Of a DNA stretch of 64,000 bases, positions 15,769 to 25,575 are shown in pieces. Origin of the DNA: Nocardia lijiangensis NBRC 108240 (GTDB taxonomy: Bacteria; Actinomycetota; Actinomycetes; Mycobacteriales; Mycobacteriaceae); assembly GCF_001613045.1 (NCBI RefSeq), contig NZ_BDBP01000040.1, forward strand, positions 1 to 64,000, written 5' to 3'. The notes beneath the pieces were generated by a model. The model had not been told where the DNA came from. It saw only the letters and a list, made by a program, of their open reading frames with translations, and did not search any database. How positions within the stretch are numbered: the stretch's first letter is position 1; every line of letters begins with the position of its first letter. The position numbers and the translations under genes are program-made.

Positions 15769-17082
15769 TTGTCGACCACGGACGAGCGCTTGCGCGTGGA
15801 GTATGTGACCGATCCGGCGGCAGCGATGTCCCGGCTGGCAGCGGCGGATCGATTCGGCGAGTACGTGATGTACGAGCGTCCGGGGGAGTGGGTGTTCGCG
15901 GCCGATCCGATCGGCAGCATCGAACTCGACGTGCACGAACTGCGCGTCACCTGGGAGGGGAAGACCACCACCAGCAACTGGGCTGGCACGCCCGCGCGGG
16001 CGCTGGACGAGGCGCTCGGACTGCTGCCGCTGGACGGTCGCCGAGCCTACGGCTGGATCGGATTCGAGTTCTGCGCGTGGGCGCTGGACGCGACGGCGCA
16101 CCTGGACGAGCGGACGTCCCTGGCGCACCTCATGATTCCGCGCATCGAGGTCCGCGTGGACGAGTCCGGCGTACGGATCTCGGGCGCGACGCCCACCGAG
16201 ACCGGTGACATCCACGATCTCATCGCCGACGCGCAGGGCGCCGAACTGCCGCAGCCGCACCCCACCGACATCCGGGTGGACCCGACCGGCTACCGCGACC
16301 GGGTCGCCACCGCGGTCGACGAAATCCGTTCCGGCCGTTATCAGAAGGTCATTCTGTCCAGGAAGGTCGACCTGCCGTTCGCGGTCGACGTGCCCGGCAC
16401 CTACCGGCTCGGCCGCGCCAACAACACCCCCGCGCGCTCGTTCCTGCTGCGGCTCGGCGGCCTCGAGGCCGCGGGCTTCAGCCCGGAGCTGGTCGCCTCC
16501 GTCGACGAGGACCGCGTGGTCACCACCGAGCCGCTCGCGGGCACCCGCGCCTTCGGTCTCGGCGAGGACGTCGACATGGCGGCCCGCGCCGACCTGGTCA
16601 GCGACCCGAAAGAGATCGTGGAGCACGCGATTTCGGTGCAGACCTCGTTCGCCGAGATCAGCGCGGTGGCCGACCCGGGAACCCCGGCGGTCTCCGACTT
16701 CATGGCGGTGCGCGAGCGCGGCAGCGTGCAGCACCTGGCCTCCACCGTGCGCGGCAGGCTGGCCGCCGACCGCTCCAGCTGGGACGCGCTCGAGGTGCTC
16801 TTCCCCTCCGTCACGGCGTCCGGCATTCCCAAGCGCGAAGGCGTCGATTCGGTCTTCCGTCTCGACGGGGCGCCGCGCGGCCTGTATTCCGGTGCGGTGG
16901 TGACCGTCTCGCCGACCGGCGCGATGGAGGCCACCCTGGTGCTGCGCGCGGTCTACCAGACCACCGAGGGCGCCTGGCTGCGCGCGGGCGCGGGCATCGT
17001 CGGACAGTCCCGTCCGGAGCGGGAATTCGAGGAGACCTGCGAAAAGCTCGGCAGCGTCGCGCCGTACGTGGTCAAGGCTTAG
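15769..17082 (+). CDS. mbtI: Salicylate synthase (MbtI/Irp9 type)
   Basis: Converts chorismate to salicylate, through isochorismate, for siderophore capping. The 437-residue protein carries the MST-family C-terminal block: RYQKVILSRKVDLPF (holding the general-base lysine of MbtI), EPLAGTRAFG, SDPKEIVEH, LFPSVTASGIPK, GLYSGAVVTVSPTGAMEATLVLRAVY (split across the active site) and REFEETCEKLG. The start is TTG 15769, with TGGAGG 6 nt upstream. Two IdeR boxes precede it. It converges with the salicyl-AMP ligase gene over a shared hairpin. Length is typical (about 450). Confidence 0.93.
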   Translation: MSTTDERLRVEYVTDPAAAMSRLAAADRFGEYVMYERPGEWVFAADPIGSIELDVHELRVTWEGKTTTSNWAGTPARALDEALGLLPLDGRRAYGWIGFEFCAWALDATAHLDERTSLAHLMIPRIEVRVDESGVRISGATPTETGDIHDLIADAQGAELPQPHPTDIRVDPTGYRDRVATAVDEIRSGRYQKVILSRKVDLPFAVDVPGTYRLGRANNTPARSFLLRLGGLEAAGFSPELVASVDEDRVVTTEPLAGTRAFGLGEDVDMAARADLVSDPKEIVEHAISVQTSFAEISAVADPGTPAVSDFMAVRERGSVQHLASTVRGRLAADRSSWDALEVLFPSVTASGIPKREGVDSVFRLDGAPRGLYSGAVVTVSPTGAMEATLVLRAVYQTTEGAWLRAGAGIVGQSRPEREFEETCEKLGSVAPYVVKA

Positions 17083-17100
17083 ATCGGTCCCGAACGACAC

Positions 17101-17132
17101 ACGGGCCGCGCACCGTTCGGTGGGCGGCCCGT
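17101..17132. terminator. Hairpin between convergent mbtI and mbtA
   Basis: ACGGGCCGC pairs with GCGGCCCGT, with inner CACC/GGTG pairing. It starts 18 bp after the salicylate synthase stop. Confidence 0.7.
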
Positions 17133-17214
17133 CGTCGTATTGCCGAAACCGCTGCGGCGCTGGGTGGAATTCGCGCCTGCGGCGCGGTGGAAGTACGCGC
17201 CGCGCGGCTCGTTT

Positions 17215-18822
<1,608 letters not shown>

Positions 18823-18883
18823 GGTCTGCCTCACAAGGTCCGGACGGGTGGGTTGTCGGATCGAGTAATTAGGGTCTCTTTAT

Positions 18884-18902
18884 ATAGGTTAGGCAACCCT
18901 AT
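18884..18902. promoter_or_regulatory. IdeR-type iron box between mbtA and mbtB
   Basis: ATAGGTTAGGCAACCCTAT matches 15 of 19 consensus positions. It lies midway between the divergent genes, so one box could control both. Confidence 0.75.
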
Positions 18903-18976
18903 CTCAGTGCGATACGCTAGCGCCGAGCAGTCTCGATCCGCCGGATTCGGCGGCGAACAAGGAGTGACAGCGGCAC

Positions 18977-21900
18977 ATGGAGCCAGCACAGCGACCGGGG
19001 GACGGGGCGAGAACCACCGCGAACGCGGTGATCGGCCGGGACGAGATCCGCGCCGCGATCGCCGGGCAACTCGGCATCGATATCGACGCGATCGCCGACG
19101 AGGACGATCTGATCCAGTTGGGGCTGGATTCCATTCGGACCATGAAGCTGGCGGGCGGCTGGCGCAAGCGCGGCGCCGACGTCAACTTCGCGCAGCTGGC
19201 CGCCACGCCGACCGTCGCGGAATGGTCCAGGCTGCTCGGCGCCGATGCCGCGCCCGCCGACCCCGCGCCCGCTGACGCCGCACCCGCCGACACCGCGACC
19301 GGCGCTGCCGACGAGTCCGAGCCCTTCCCGCTGGCGACCATGCAGCACGCGTACTGGATCGGCCGCTCCGACGAGCAGGACCTCGGCGGCGTCGCCGCGC
19401 ACCTGTACGTCGAATTCGAGGGATCCGCAGTCGATCCCGAGCGACTGGAGCGCGCCGTCGCCGCGCTGATTGCCGCGCATCCGATGCTGCGCACGCGGGT
19501 GCTGCCGGACGGGACGCAGCAGACCATGCCCGCGCCGGGCCGCCCGGTGTTCTCCGTCGTCGACCTGCGCGCGGAATCCGCCGAGGCCGCCGATGCGGAG
19601 CTGGAGCGCCTGCGGGACACCAAGACTCACCAGCGGCTCGCGATCGAGGACGGACAGGTTCTCGACATCACCCTCAGCCTGCTCGCCGACGGCCGCAGCC
19701 GCCTGCACCTGGACGTCGACATGCTCGCGGGCGACGCCATGAGCTACCGCGTGCTGGTGTCCGACCTGGCCGAGCTCTACCACGGTGGCACGCTGCCCGC
19801 CGAGACCTACAGCTACCGCCGCTACCGCACCGAACGCCCGATCGACACGGCGGCGCGGGAACGCGACAAGCAGTGGTGGCAGGAACGCCTCCCGGAACTC
19901 CCCGGTTCGCCCGAGCTGCCGACCATTCCGGTCAGCGAGCGGGCTGACCCGCACCGGACCGTCCGCTACAACCACTGGCTGGAGCCGGAGGCCAAGCAGC
20001 GGCTGCTGGACGCCGCGCACGCGCGGGGCATCACCCCGGCGATGGCGCTGGCCGCGGTGTTCGCCGAGACCATCGGCGGCTGGTCCGCGCAGAGCCGCTT
20101 CCTGCTGAATGTGCCGCTGTTCCACCGGGAGCCGGTGCATCCCGGCATCGACCGCGTGATCGGCGATTTCACCTCCTCGATCATGCTCGAGGTGGACGTC
20201 AGCGACGACATGACGGTCGCCGACCGGGCCAAGGCGCTGCAGCGGTCGATGCACGAAAGCGGAGCACACACCGCCTATTCCGGCCTGGAGGTGCTGCGCG
20301 ATCTCGGCCGTCACCGTGGCGAGCCGGTGCTCGCGCCGATCGTCTACACCAGCGCGCTCAACCTCGGCGAGCTGTTCGCCGATTCGGTGACCGAGACCTT
20401 CGGCGAGCCGATCTGGATCATCTCGCAGGGCCCACAGGTGCTGCTGGACGCGCAGGTCACCGAGGTGCGCGGCGGTCTGCTGCTGAACTGGGACGTGCGC
20501 GAATCCGCCTTCCCGGAGGGCGTGATCGACGCGATGTTCACCAGCTACACCGACGCCATCGCGCGGCTCGGCGCGGGCGAAGCGGGCTGGAGCGCCGAAG
20601 CGGCGGTCCGTCTTCCGCTCCCGCAGGCCACGGTGCGCGCGCAGGTGAACGCCACCGACGGCCCGGTGTCCGGTCGCGCCATGCACGAGGGCTTCTTCCA
20701 GCACGCCGCGGCGACGCCCGATGCCCCCGCGGTGCTGTGGCGGACCGACGACGTGGACGGCGGGTGGAGCTACGGCGAACTGGCCGCGCAGGCGCTGGCC
20801 GTCGCCGGTGCGTTGCGGGATCAGGGTGTGCAGCAGGGCGATACGGTCGCCGTTCAGCTGCCCAAGGGCCCGGACCAGATCCTCGCGGTGCTCGGCGTGC
20901 TCGCCGCGGGCGCGACGTACGTGCCGATCGGCTTCGACCAGCCGGTGGGCAGGCGGGCCGAGATCCTGCGCACCGGCGAGGTGGTGGCCGCGCTGACCGT
21001 CGACGGGGCGGACATGGGTCGTCCCGAGATCGCCTGCGTACCCGTCTCGGAGGCCAGGAACCACCCGAATCCGCTTGCCGCGCCCGTGATTCCGGATACC
21101 TCCGCGATCGCCTACGTGCTGTTCACCTCGGGATCGACCGGCCTGCCCAAGGGCGTCGACCTGCCGCACAGCGGCCCGATGAACACCATCGACGCCGTCA
21201 ACGAGTGGTTCGAGGTCGGACCGGGCGACCGGGTGCTCGGCCTCTCGGCGCTCGAGTTCGACGCCTCGGTCTACGACATCTTCGGCATGTTCTCGGTGGG
21301 CGGCTCCGTCGTCGCGCTGAACCCGCGCCAGCGCGAGGAGGCGACCACTTGGGTGGAACTGCTGCGGCACTTCGGCGTGACGATCCTCAACTGCGTGCCG
21401 AGCATGCTCGACATGATCCTGGAGATCGGCGGCGAGGAGCTGGGCGATTCGCTGCGCGCGGTGACCCTCGGCGGCGACTGGGTCGGCGCCGATCTCGCCC
21501 GCAGGCTCGCCGCGCAGGTGCCGGGCTGCCGCTTCTCCGGCTTGGGCGGTGCGACGGAGACCTCCATCCACAACACCATCTGCGAGGTGAGCGACCCGCC
21601 CGCGCACTGGGCCACGGTGCCGTTCGGTGTCCCGCTGCGCAATGTGCGCTGCCGCGTGGTGAATTCGGCGGGCCGCGACTGCCCGGACTGGGTGCCCGGC
21701 GAATTCTGGGTCGGCGGCGCGAACGTCGCCGCGGGCTACCGCAACGACCCGGAGCGCACCGCAGAGCGGTTCGTGACGCACGACGACATCCGCTGGTACC
21801 GCACCGGCGACATGGCTCGCTACTGGCCCGACGGCACCATCGAATTCCTCGGCCGCGCCGACCATCAGGTGCAGATCCGCGGTTACCGGGTGGAGCTCGG

Positions 21901-22501
21901 CGAGGTGGAGAGCGCGCTGCGCACCGCGCCCGGCGTCCGGCACGCGGTCGCGGCCGTGGTCGGAACGGGCGCGCCGAAGCTGGTCGCCGCGGTGTCCGGG
22001 TTCCCTGGCAGCACCGTGGATCTGGTCGGCGCGATCTCGGATCTGTTGCCCAGCTACATGATTCCGACCCGCATCGAACTGCTCGACGACATGCCGCTCA
22101 CCGACAACGGCAAGCTCGACCGCCGCGCGGTGGTCGCGCTGCTGGAGCCCTCGGCGCAGGAGACCCCGGATCTCGCCCCGCGCACGCCGCTGGAGGCGGC
22201 GCTCGCGGCGATCGTCGCCGAGGTGCTCGGCGTGCCGCGGCTCGGCGTGCACGACGACTTCTTCGGGCTCGGCGGCGACTCGGTGCTCGCGACCACGGCG
22301 ATCGCCCGTGTTCGCGAATGGCTCGACGTGGATCACGCGCTGGTCGCCGACATCCTGGTCGGCAGGACGGTGGCGGGTCTGGCCGAACGCCTGCTCGCGA
22401 AGGAGACCGAGGCGGGCACGCCGGACCGGCTCGACGAGGTTGCCCGGCTGTACCTGGAGGTCGCGGCCATGACCGACGAGGAGATCCTCGCGCAGGCCTG
22501 A
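18977..22501 (+). CDS. mbtB: Siderophore NRPS: ArCP - cyclization - adenylation - PCP (MbtB-like, no thioesterase)
   Basis: Begins assembly of a salicyl-oxazoline or thiazoline siderophore. Domains of the 1174-residue protein: aryl carrier (about 20-85, LGLDS with Ser52 for phosphopantetheine); an Ala/Pro linker (90-112); a heterocyclization domain (about 115-560) with the diagnostic DxxxxDxxS at 248-256; an adenylation domain (about 575-1080; FTSGSTGLPKG, GGATETSI, YRTGD, NGKLDRR); and PCP with Ser1102. By eye the specificity code reads D-A-Y-N-T-G-L-I-H-K, close in form to Cy-coupled Cys/Ser/Thr-activating domains; the exact residue is uncertain. M. tuberculosis MbtB has an extra thioesterase that is absent here. 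No MbtH-like protein or later modules are in the window. Confidence 0.93.
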   Translation: MEPAQRPGDGARTTANAVIGRDEIRAAIAGQLGIDIDAIADEDDLIQLGLDSIRTMKLAGGWRKRGADVNFAQLAATPTVAEWSRLLGADAAPADPAPADAAPADTATGAADESEPFPLATMQHAYWIGRSDEQDLGGVAAHLYVEFEGSAVDPERLERAVAALIAAHPMLRTRVLPDGTQQTMPAPGRPVFSVVDLRAESAEAADAELERLRDTKTHQRLAIEDGQVLDITLSLLADGRSRLHLDVDMLAGDAMSYRVLVSDLAELYHGGTLPAETYSYRRYRTERPIDTAARERDKQWWQERLPELPGSPELPTIPVSERADPHRTVRYNHWLEPEAKQRLLDAAHARGITPAMALAAVFAETIGGWSAQSRFLLNVPLFHREPVHPGIDRVIGDFTSSIMLEVDVSDDMTVADRAKALQRSMHESGAHTAYSGLEVLRDLGRHRGEPVLAPIVYTSALNLGELFADSVTETFGEPIWIISQGPQVLLDAQVTEVRGGLLLNWDVRESAFPEGVIDAMFTSYTDAIARLGAGEAGWSAEAAVRLPLPQATVRAQVNATDGPVSGRAMHEGFFQHAAATPDAPAVLWRTDDVDGGWSYGELAAQALAVAGALRDQGVQQGDTVAVQLPKGPDQILAVLGVLAAGATYVPIGFDQPVGRRAEILRTGEVVAALTVDGADMGRPEIACVPVSEARNHPNPLAAPVIPDTSAIAYVLFTSGSTGLPKGVDLPHSGPMNTIDAVNEWFEVGPGDRVLGLSALEFDASVYDIFGMFSVGGSVVALNPRQREEATTWVELLRHFGVTILNCVPSMLDMILEIGGEELGDSLRAVTLGGDWVGADLARRLAAQVPGCRFSGLGGATETSIHNTICEVSDPPAHWATVPFGVPLRNVRCRVVNSAGRDCPDWVPGEFWVGGANVAAGYRNDPERTAERFVTHDDIRWYRTGDMARYWPDGTIEFLGRADHQVQIRGYRVELGEVESALRTAPGVRHAVAAVVGTGAPKLVAAVSGFPGSTVDLVGAISDLLPSYMIPTRIELLDDMPLTDNGKLDRRAVVALLEPSAQETPDLAPRTPLEAALAAIVAEVLGVPRLGVHDDFFGLGGDSVLATTAIARVREWLDVDHALVADILVGRTVAGLAERLLAKETEAGTPDRLDEVARLYLEVAAMTDEEILAQA

Positions 22502-22506
22502 GCCGC

Positions 22507-22540
22507 TCCCGTCGCCCCGGTTCCGATCGGGGCGACGGGA
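22507..22540 (+). terminator. Hairpin after the NRPS gene, 13-bp stem
   Basis: TCCCGTCGCCCCG pairs perfectly with CGGGGCGACGGGA around an 8-nt loop, 6 bp after the NRPS stop. Confidence 0.8.
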
Positions 22541-22567
22541 CGTTGCGGCAGGACTAGACTCGGCCGC

Positions 22568-23446
22568 ATGAGTCGTTGGGACACCTCGAACATCCCAGAC
22601 CAGAGCGGCCGGACGTTCATCGTCACCGGCGCCAACAGCGGACTCGGCGCGGTGGCCGCGCGTGCGCTGGCAGGGGCGGGGGCCGACGTGGTGCTGGCCT
22701 GCCGCAATGTGACCAAGGGCGAGCGGGTGGCCGCGGAGATCGGCGAGCGCGCCACGGTGCGCAAGCTCGATCTGTCCGACCTCTCCTCGGTGCGCGAGTT
22801 CGCCGATTCGGTGGACCGCGCCGACGTGCTGATCAACAACGCGGGCGTGATGGCGGTGCCGGAAGGCCGCACCACCGACGGCTTCGAAATGCAGGTCGGC
22901 ACCAATCATCTCGGCCACTTCGCGCTGACCGGTCTACTGCTGGACAAGATTTCGGACCGCGTGGTCACCGTGTCCAGCGGTGCGCACAACATCGGCAGGA
23001 TCGATCTGGACGACCTGAACTGGGAGCGAAGGAAATACCAGCGCTGGGCCGCCTACGGACAGGCCAAGCTGGCCAACCTGATGTTCGCCTACGAACTGCA
23101 GCGCAAGCTCACCGCGGCCGGTTCCGCCAAGATCTCGGTGGCCGCGCACCCCGGCTACGCCGCGACCGAATTGCAGTCGCACACCGAATCGTTGCTCGAC
23201 CCGATCATGTCGATCGGCAACCGCCTGCTCGCGCAGAGCGCCGAAATGGGCGCGCTGCCGGAGCTTTACGCCGCCACCGTCACCCCGATCGAGCCGGGCG
23301 CCTTCTACGGACCCACCGGGCTGGCAGGCATGCGCGGCTACCCGGGCACCTCGGGCTCGAGCAAGCAGTCCCGCGACGAGGCTGTCGCCAGGGGTCTGTG
23401 GGAGCTGTCGGAGAAGCTCACCGGCGTCACCTACTCGTTCTCCTGA
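22568..23446 (+). CDS. Short-chain dehydrogenase/reductase
   Basis: A 292-residue classical SDR of the protochlorophyllide-reductase/retinol-dehydrogenase-like group. It has TGANSGLGAVAARAL (NAD(P) binding, about 20-34), LINNAGVMAVP, VTVSSGAHN (catalytic Ser), and WAAYGQAKLANL (the YxxxK pair). The Arg after the first strand (ACRN) favours NADP(H). Substrate is unknown. There is no ribosome site, but TAGACT (22555-22560) lies exactly 7 nt before ATG 22568, so the transcript is probably leaderless. It has its own promoter, separated from the NRPS by a terminator. Confidence 0.88.
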   Translation: MSRWDTSNIPDQSGRTFIVTGANSGLGAVAARALAGAGADVVLACRNVTKGERVAAEIGERATVRKLDLSDLSSVREFADSVDRADVLINNAGVMAVPEGRTTDGFEMQVGTNHLGHFALTGLLLDKISDRVVTVSSGAHNIGRIDLDDLNWERRKYQRWAAYGQAKLANLMFAYELQRKLTAAGSAKISVAAHPGYAATELQSHTESLLDPIMSIGNRLLAQSAEMGALPELYAATVTPIEPGAFYGPTGLAGMRGYPGTSGSSKQSRDEAVARGLWELSEKLTGVTYSFS

Positions 23447-23598
23447 CGGCATACCTCGGGCGTCCGATCCGCCCGGCACCCGGCCGCGCTGATCCACCGC
23501 TCCGGCCTTGGCCGAGCCCGCGGGGCAGGCACGGCCCGGGCCTGCACGGAGTTATGACCTGGCTCACAACAGGTGATGTCACACCTCGCGGAGCTGGG

Positions 23599-23620
23599 GC
23601 GTCGTATTGGTGTACGACGC
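23599..23620. promoter_or_regulatory. Operator-like inverted repeat upstream of the AhpD-like gene
   Basis: GCGTCGTA and TACGACGC flank a 6-bp spacer (TTGGTG), perfect 8+6+8. It is followed directly by a second hairpin (CTCCGGC/GCCGGAG, 23620-23639). The position, 49 bp before the start, suits a repressor site or a structured leader. Confidence 0.55.
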
Positions 23621-23668
23621 TCCGGCACCCCCGCCGGAGCATCGATCCGGCAACCCGAGGAGCACACC

Positions 23669-24142
23669 ATGGAAGCGCGTTTCGACTACTACGGCACCGA
23701 GATCGGCGCGAAGTTCACCAAGCGCATCGGTAACGCCGGGTTGGTGGTCGATCAGTCCACCCTCCCGCGCGCGACCCAGGAGCTGGTCAAGCTGCGGGCC
23801 AGCCAGATCAACGGCTGCGGCTTCTGCGCCGACATGCACAGCAAGGACGCGCTGCACGCGGGCGAGGATCAGGTGCGGCTGAACCTGGTGGCCGCCTGGC
23901 GCGACGCCACCGTGTTCACCGACGCGGAGCGGGCGGCGCTGGCGCTAGCCGAGGAAGGCACCCGGCTGGCCGACGCGCACACCGGCGTCAGCCACGAGAC
24001 CTGGGCTCAGGTCCAGAAGCACTACGACACGGACCAGATCGCCGCGCTCATCTCGATCATCGCGCTGATCAACACCTACAACCGGATGAACATCATCGCG
24101 GGCACGCCCGCGGGCAGCTACCAGCCCGGGCAGTGGGGCTGA
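23669..24142 (+). CDS. Carboxymuconolactone decarboxylase / AhpD-like protein
   Basis: A 157-residue all-helical AhpD-fold protein. The segment KLRASQINGCGFCADMHSKDA holds the CxxC(x3)H redox motif of the AhpD/YnjA group, which acts as a disulfide or peroxide reductase, in contrast to the decarboxylase branch without cysteines. The start is ATG 23669, with GAGGAG 6 nt upstream; the frame is open to 23573. Genes of this type are often paired with ECF41 sigma factors; the one in this window is 3 kb downstream and not adjacent. The 8+6+8 inverted repeat in its leader suggests dedicated regulation. Confidence 0.88.
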   Translation: MEARFDYYGTEIGAKFTKRIGNAGLVVDQSTLPRATQELVKLRASQINGCGFCADMHSKDALHAGEDQVRLNLVAAWRDATVFTDAERAALALAEEGTRLADAHTGVSHETWAQVQKHYDTDQIAALISIIALINTYNRMNIIAGTPAGSYQPGQWG

Positions 24143-24247
24143 TCGTTTCCCGGCCGCACGGCGGTAGCCGGCGAGCATCGATGTGACGACCGACGCCATC
24201 TCGATCATGGAAGTTGGCCGCTGCGTCACCCGGCTGCCAGCGCCTGG

Positions 24248-24253
24248 TACAGT
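24248..24253 (+). promoter_or_regulatory. -10 box of the DAHP synthase leader transcript
   Basis: TACAGT lies exactly 7 nt before the leader-peptide GTG at 24261, placing the transcription start at or next to that codon. The leader would be translated from a leaderless mRNA. Confidence 0.5.
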
Positions 24254-24260
24254 CGCCGAC

Positions 24261-24332
24261 GTGCAGTGCGCGTATTTCTGGTTTAGCAAGCCGGCCCTGG
24301 GTGGGTCGGTCTGCGGCAACCACGTGCGCTGA
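24261..24332 (+). CDS. Aromatic leader peptide (attenuator) of DAHP synthase
   Basis: A 23-codon frame, MQCAYFWFSKPALGG then SVCGNHVR, with four consecutive aromatic codons Tyr-Phe-Trp-Phe at 24273-24284. It ends 85 bp before the gene for the first enzyme of aromatic amino acid synthesis. Such a run is very unlikely by chance in 70% GC DNA. Leader-peptide control of DAHP synthase is known in Corynebacterium glutamicum (aroR-aroF). Downstream, a perfect 8-bp hairpin at 24346-24369 and a direct repeat GTGGGTCGG (24301-24309 and 24385-24393, the second just before the ribosome site) could form alternative structures that depend on ribosome stalling. The mechanism, transcriptional or translational, is not determined. 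Confidence 0.75.
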   Translation: MQCAYFWFSKPALGGSVCGNHVR

Positions 24333-24345
24333 CTTTCTTCCACCC

Positions 24346-24369
24346 CGAGCCGGATGATGGACCGGCTCG
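24346..24369 (+). promoter_or_regulatory. Attenuator hairpin between leader peptide and DAHP synthase
   Basis: CGAGCCGG pairs with CCGGCTCG around an 8-nt loop, 13 nt after the leader stop codon. GCCGG within the leader (24290 region) could pair with the right arm instead, an antiterminator-like alternative. Confidence 0.5.
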
Positions 24370-24417
24370 ACGGTATTCACGTCCGTGGGTCGGCCTGAGG
24401 AAAAGGAACCCACACAG

Positions 24418-25509
24418 ATGACAACCGCAGCCGACGTCGATGCGCGGCATTCCGATCTCGACGACCAGCGCACCCTGTCCGTGAGCCCGTTGCGCTCGCC
24501 GGCCGAGGTGCGCATGGTGCACCCGATCACCGATCCGCTGGCCGACACCGTTCGCGCGGGCCGCAAGGCCACGGTCGACGTGCTCGACGGCGCCGACGAC
24601 CGCCTCATGGTGATCGTCGGCCCGTGCTCCGTGCACGATCCCGCGGCGGCGCTGGACTACGCGCGGCGCTTGGCCGAGAAGGCCGCCGAGCTGGACGACC
24701 GGCTGCACGTGGTGATGCGGGTCTACTTCGAGAAGCCGCGCACCAGCCTGGGCTGGAAGGGCCTGATCAACGACCCGCACCTGGACGGCTCCTTCGACGT
24801 CAACACCGGCCTCGGCATCGGCCGCAAGGTGCTCGTCGACATCACCGCCCTCGGTCTTCCGGTGGCGTGCGAGTTCCTCGACCCGATCACCCCGCAGTAC
24901 ATCGCGGACCTGGTCTCCTACGGCGCGATCGGCGCGCGTACCGCGGCGAGCCAGGTGCACCGCCAGCTGAGCAGTGCGCTGTCCATGCCGGTCGGCATCA
25001 AGAACGGCACCGACGGCGACGTGCAGGTGGCCGTGGACGGCGTGCGCGCCGCGGCGGCCAGCCACGTCTTCCCCGGCACCGATCTCGACGGCCGCTCCGC
25101 GCTCATCCGCACCACCGGCAACCCCGACTGCCACGTGATCCTGCGCGGCGGCAGCAACGGCCCGAACTTCGACGCGGCCTCCGTTGCCGAGGCCTGCCTG
25201 CGCCTGGAGAAGGCCGCGCTGCCGCAGCGCATCGTCGTGGACGCCAGCCACGGCAACAGCAACAAGGACCACAACAAGCAGGTCGACGTGGTCACCGACA
25301 TCGCCGATCGGATCGCCGCGGGCGAGCGCAGCGTGGTCGGCGTCATGCTGGAGAGCTTCCTGGTCGCGGGCCGCCAGGACCTCACCCTCGGCCACGCCGC
25401 GGACCTGACCTACGGCCAGTCCATCACCGACGCCTGCATCGACTGGTCCACCACCGCGGCCCAGCTGGACCGCCTCGCCGACGCCGTCGCCCAGCGCCGC
25501 GCCGGCTGA
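24418..25509 (+). CDS. 3-deoxy-7-phosphoheptulonate (DAHP) synthase, class I
   Basis: Condenses phosphoenolpyruvate and erythrose-4-phosphate, the entry step of the shikimate pathway that also supplies chorismate to the salicylate synthase in this window. The 363-residue protein has the type I-alpha motifs VGPCSVHDP, KPRTSLGWKGLIND, GARTAASQVHRQ, KNGTDGD, LRGGSNGPNF and DASHGNSNKDH. This AroF/G/H form is feedback-sensitive; it is distinct from the class II enzyme. The start is ATG 24418, with AAGGA about 11 nt upstream. A leader peptide rich in Tyr, Phe and Trp codons precedes it. It ends at a 13-bp hairpin. Confidence 0.95.
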   Translation: MTTAADVDARHSDLDDQRTLSVSPLRSPAEVRMVHPITDPLADTVRAGRKATVDVLDGADDRLMVIVGPCSVHDPAAALDYARRLAEKAAELDDRLHVVMRVYFEKPRTSLGWKGLINDPHLDGSFDVNTGLGIGRKVLVDITALGLPVACEFLDPITPQYIADLVSYGAIGARTAASQVHRQLSSALSMPVGIKNGTDGDVQVAVDGVRAAAASHVFPGTDLDGRSALIRTTGNPDCHVILRGGSNGPNFDAASVAEACLRLEKAALPQRIVVDASHGNSNKDHNKQVDVVTDIADRIAAGERSVVGVMLESFLVAGRQDLTLGHAADLTYGQSITDACIDWSTTAAQLDRLADAVAQRRAG

Positions 25510-25523
25510 CACACGCCTTTTCG

Positions 25524-25556
25524 ACGCCTCACAGGCCGCGCGAGCCTGTGAGGCGT
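25524..25556. terminator. Bidirectional hairpin, 13-bp stem
   Basis: ACGCCTCACAGGC pairs perfectly with GCCTGTGAGGCGT around CGCGCGA, between the convergent DAHP synthase and methyltransferase genes. Confidence 0.85.
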
Positions 25557-25575
25557 GGGGACGGTGTGTGGGGAA

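Noticed and set aside
18917..22918. 1333-residue minus-strand frame opposite the NRPS
   Set aside because: Typical GC-rich antisense shadow; the plus strand encodes a complete NRPS with all motifs.
24385..24417. Upstream GTG start for DAHP synthase
   Set aside because: It lies inside the leader region; ATG 24418 has the AAGGA ribosome site and matches the usual N-terminus.
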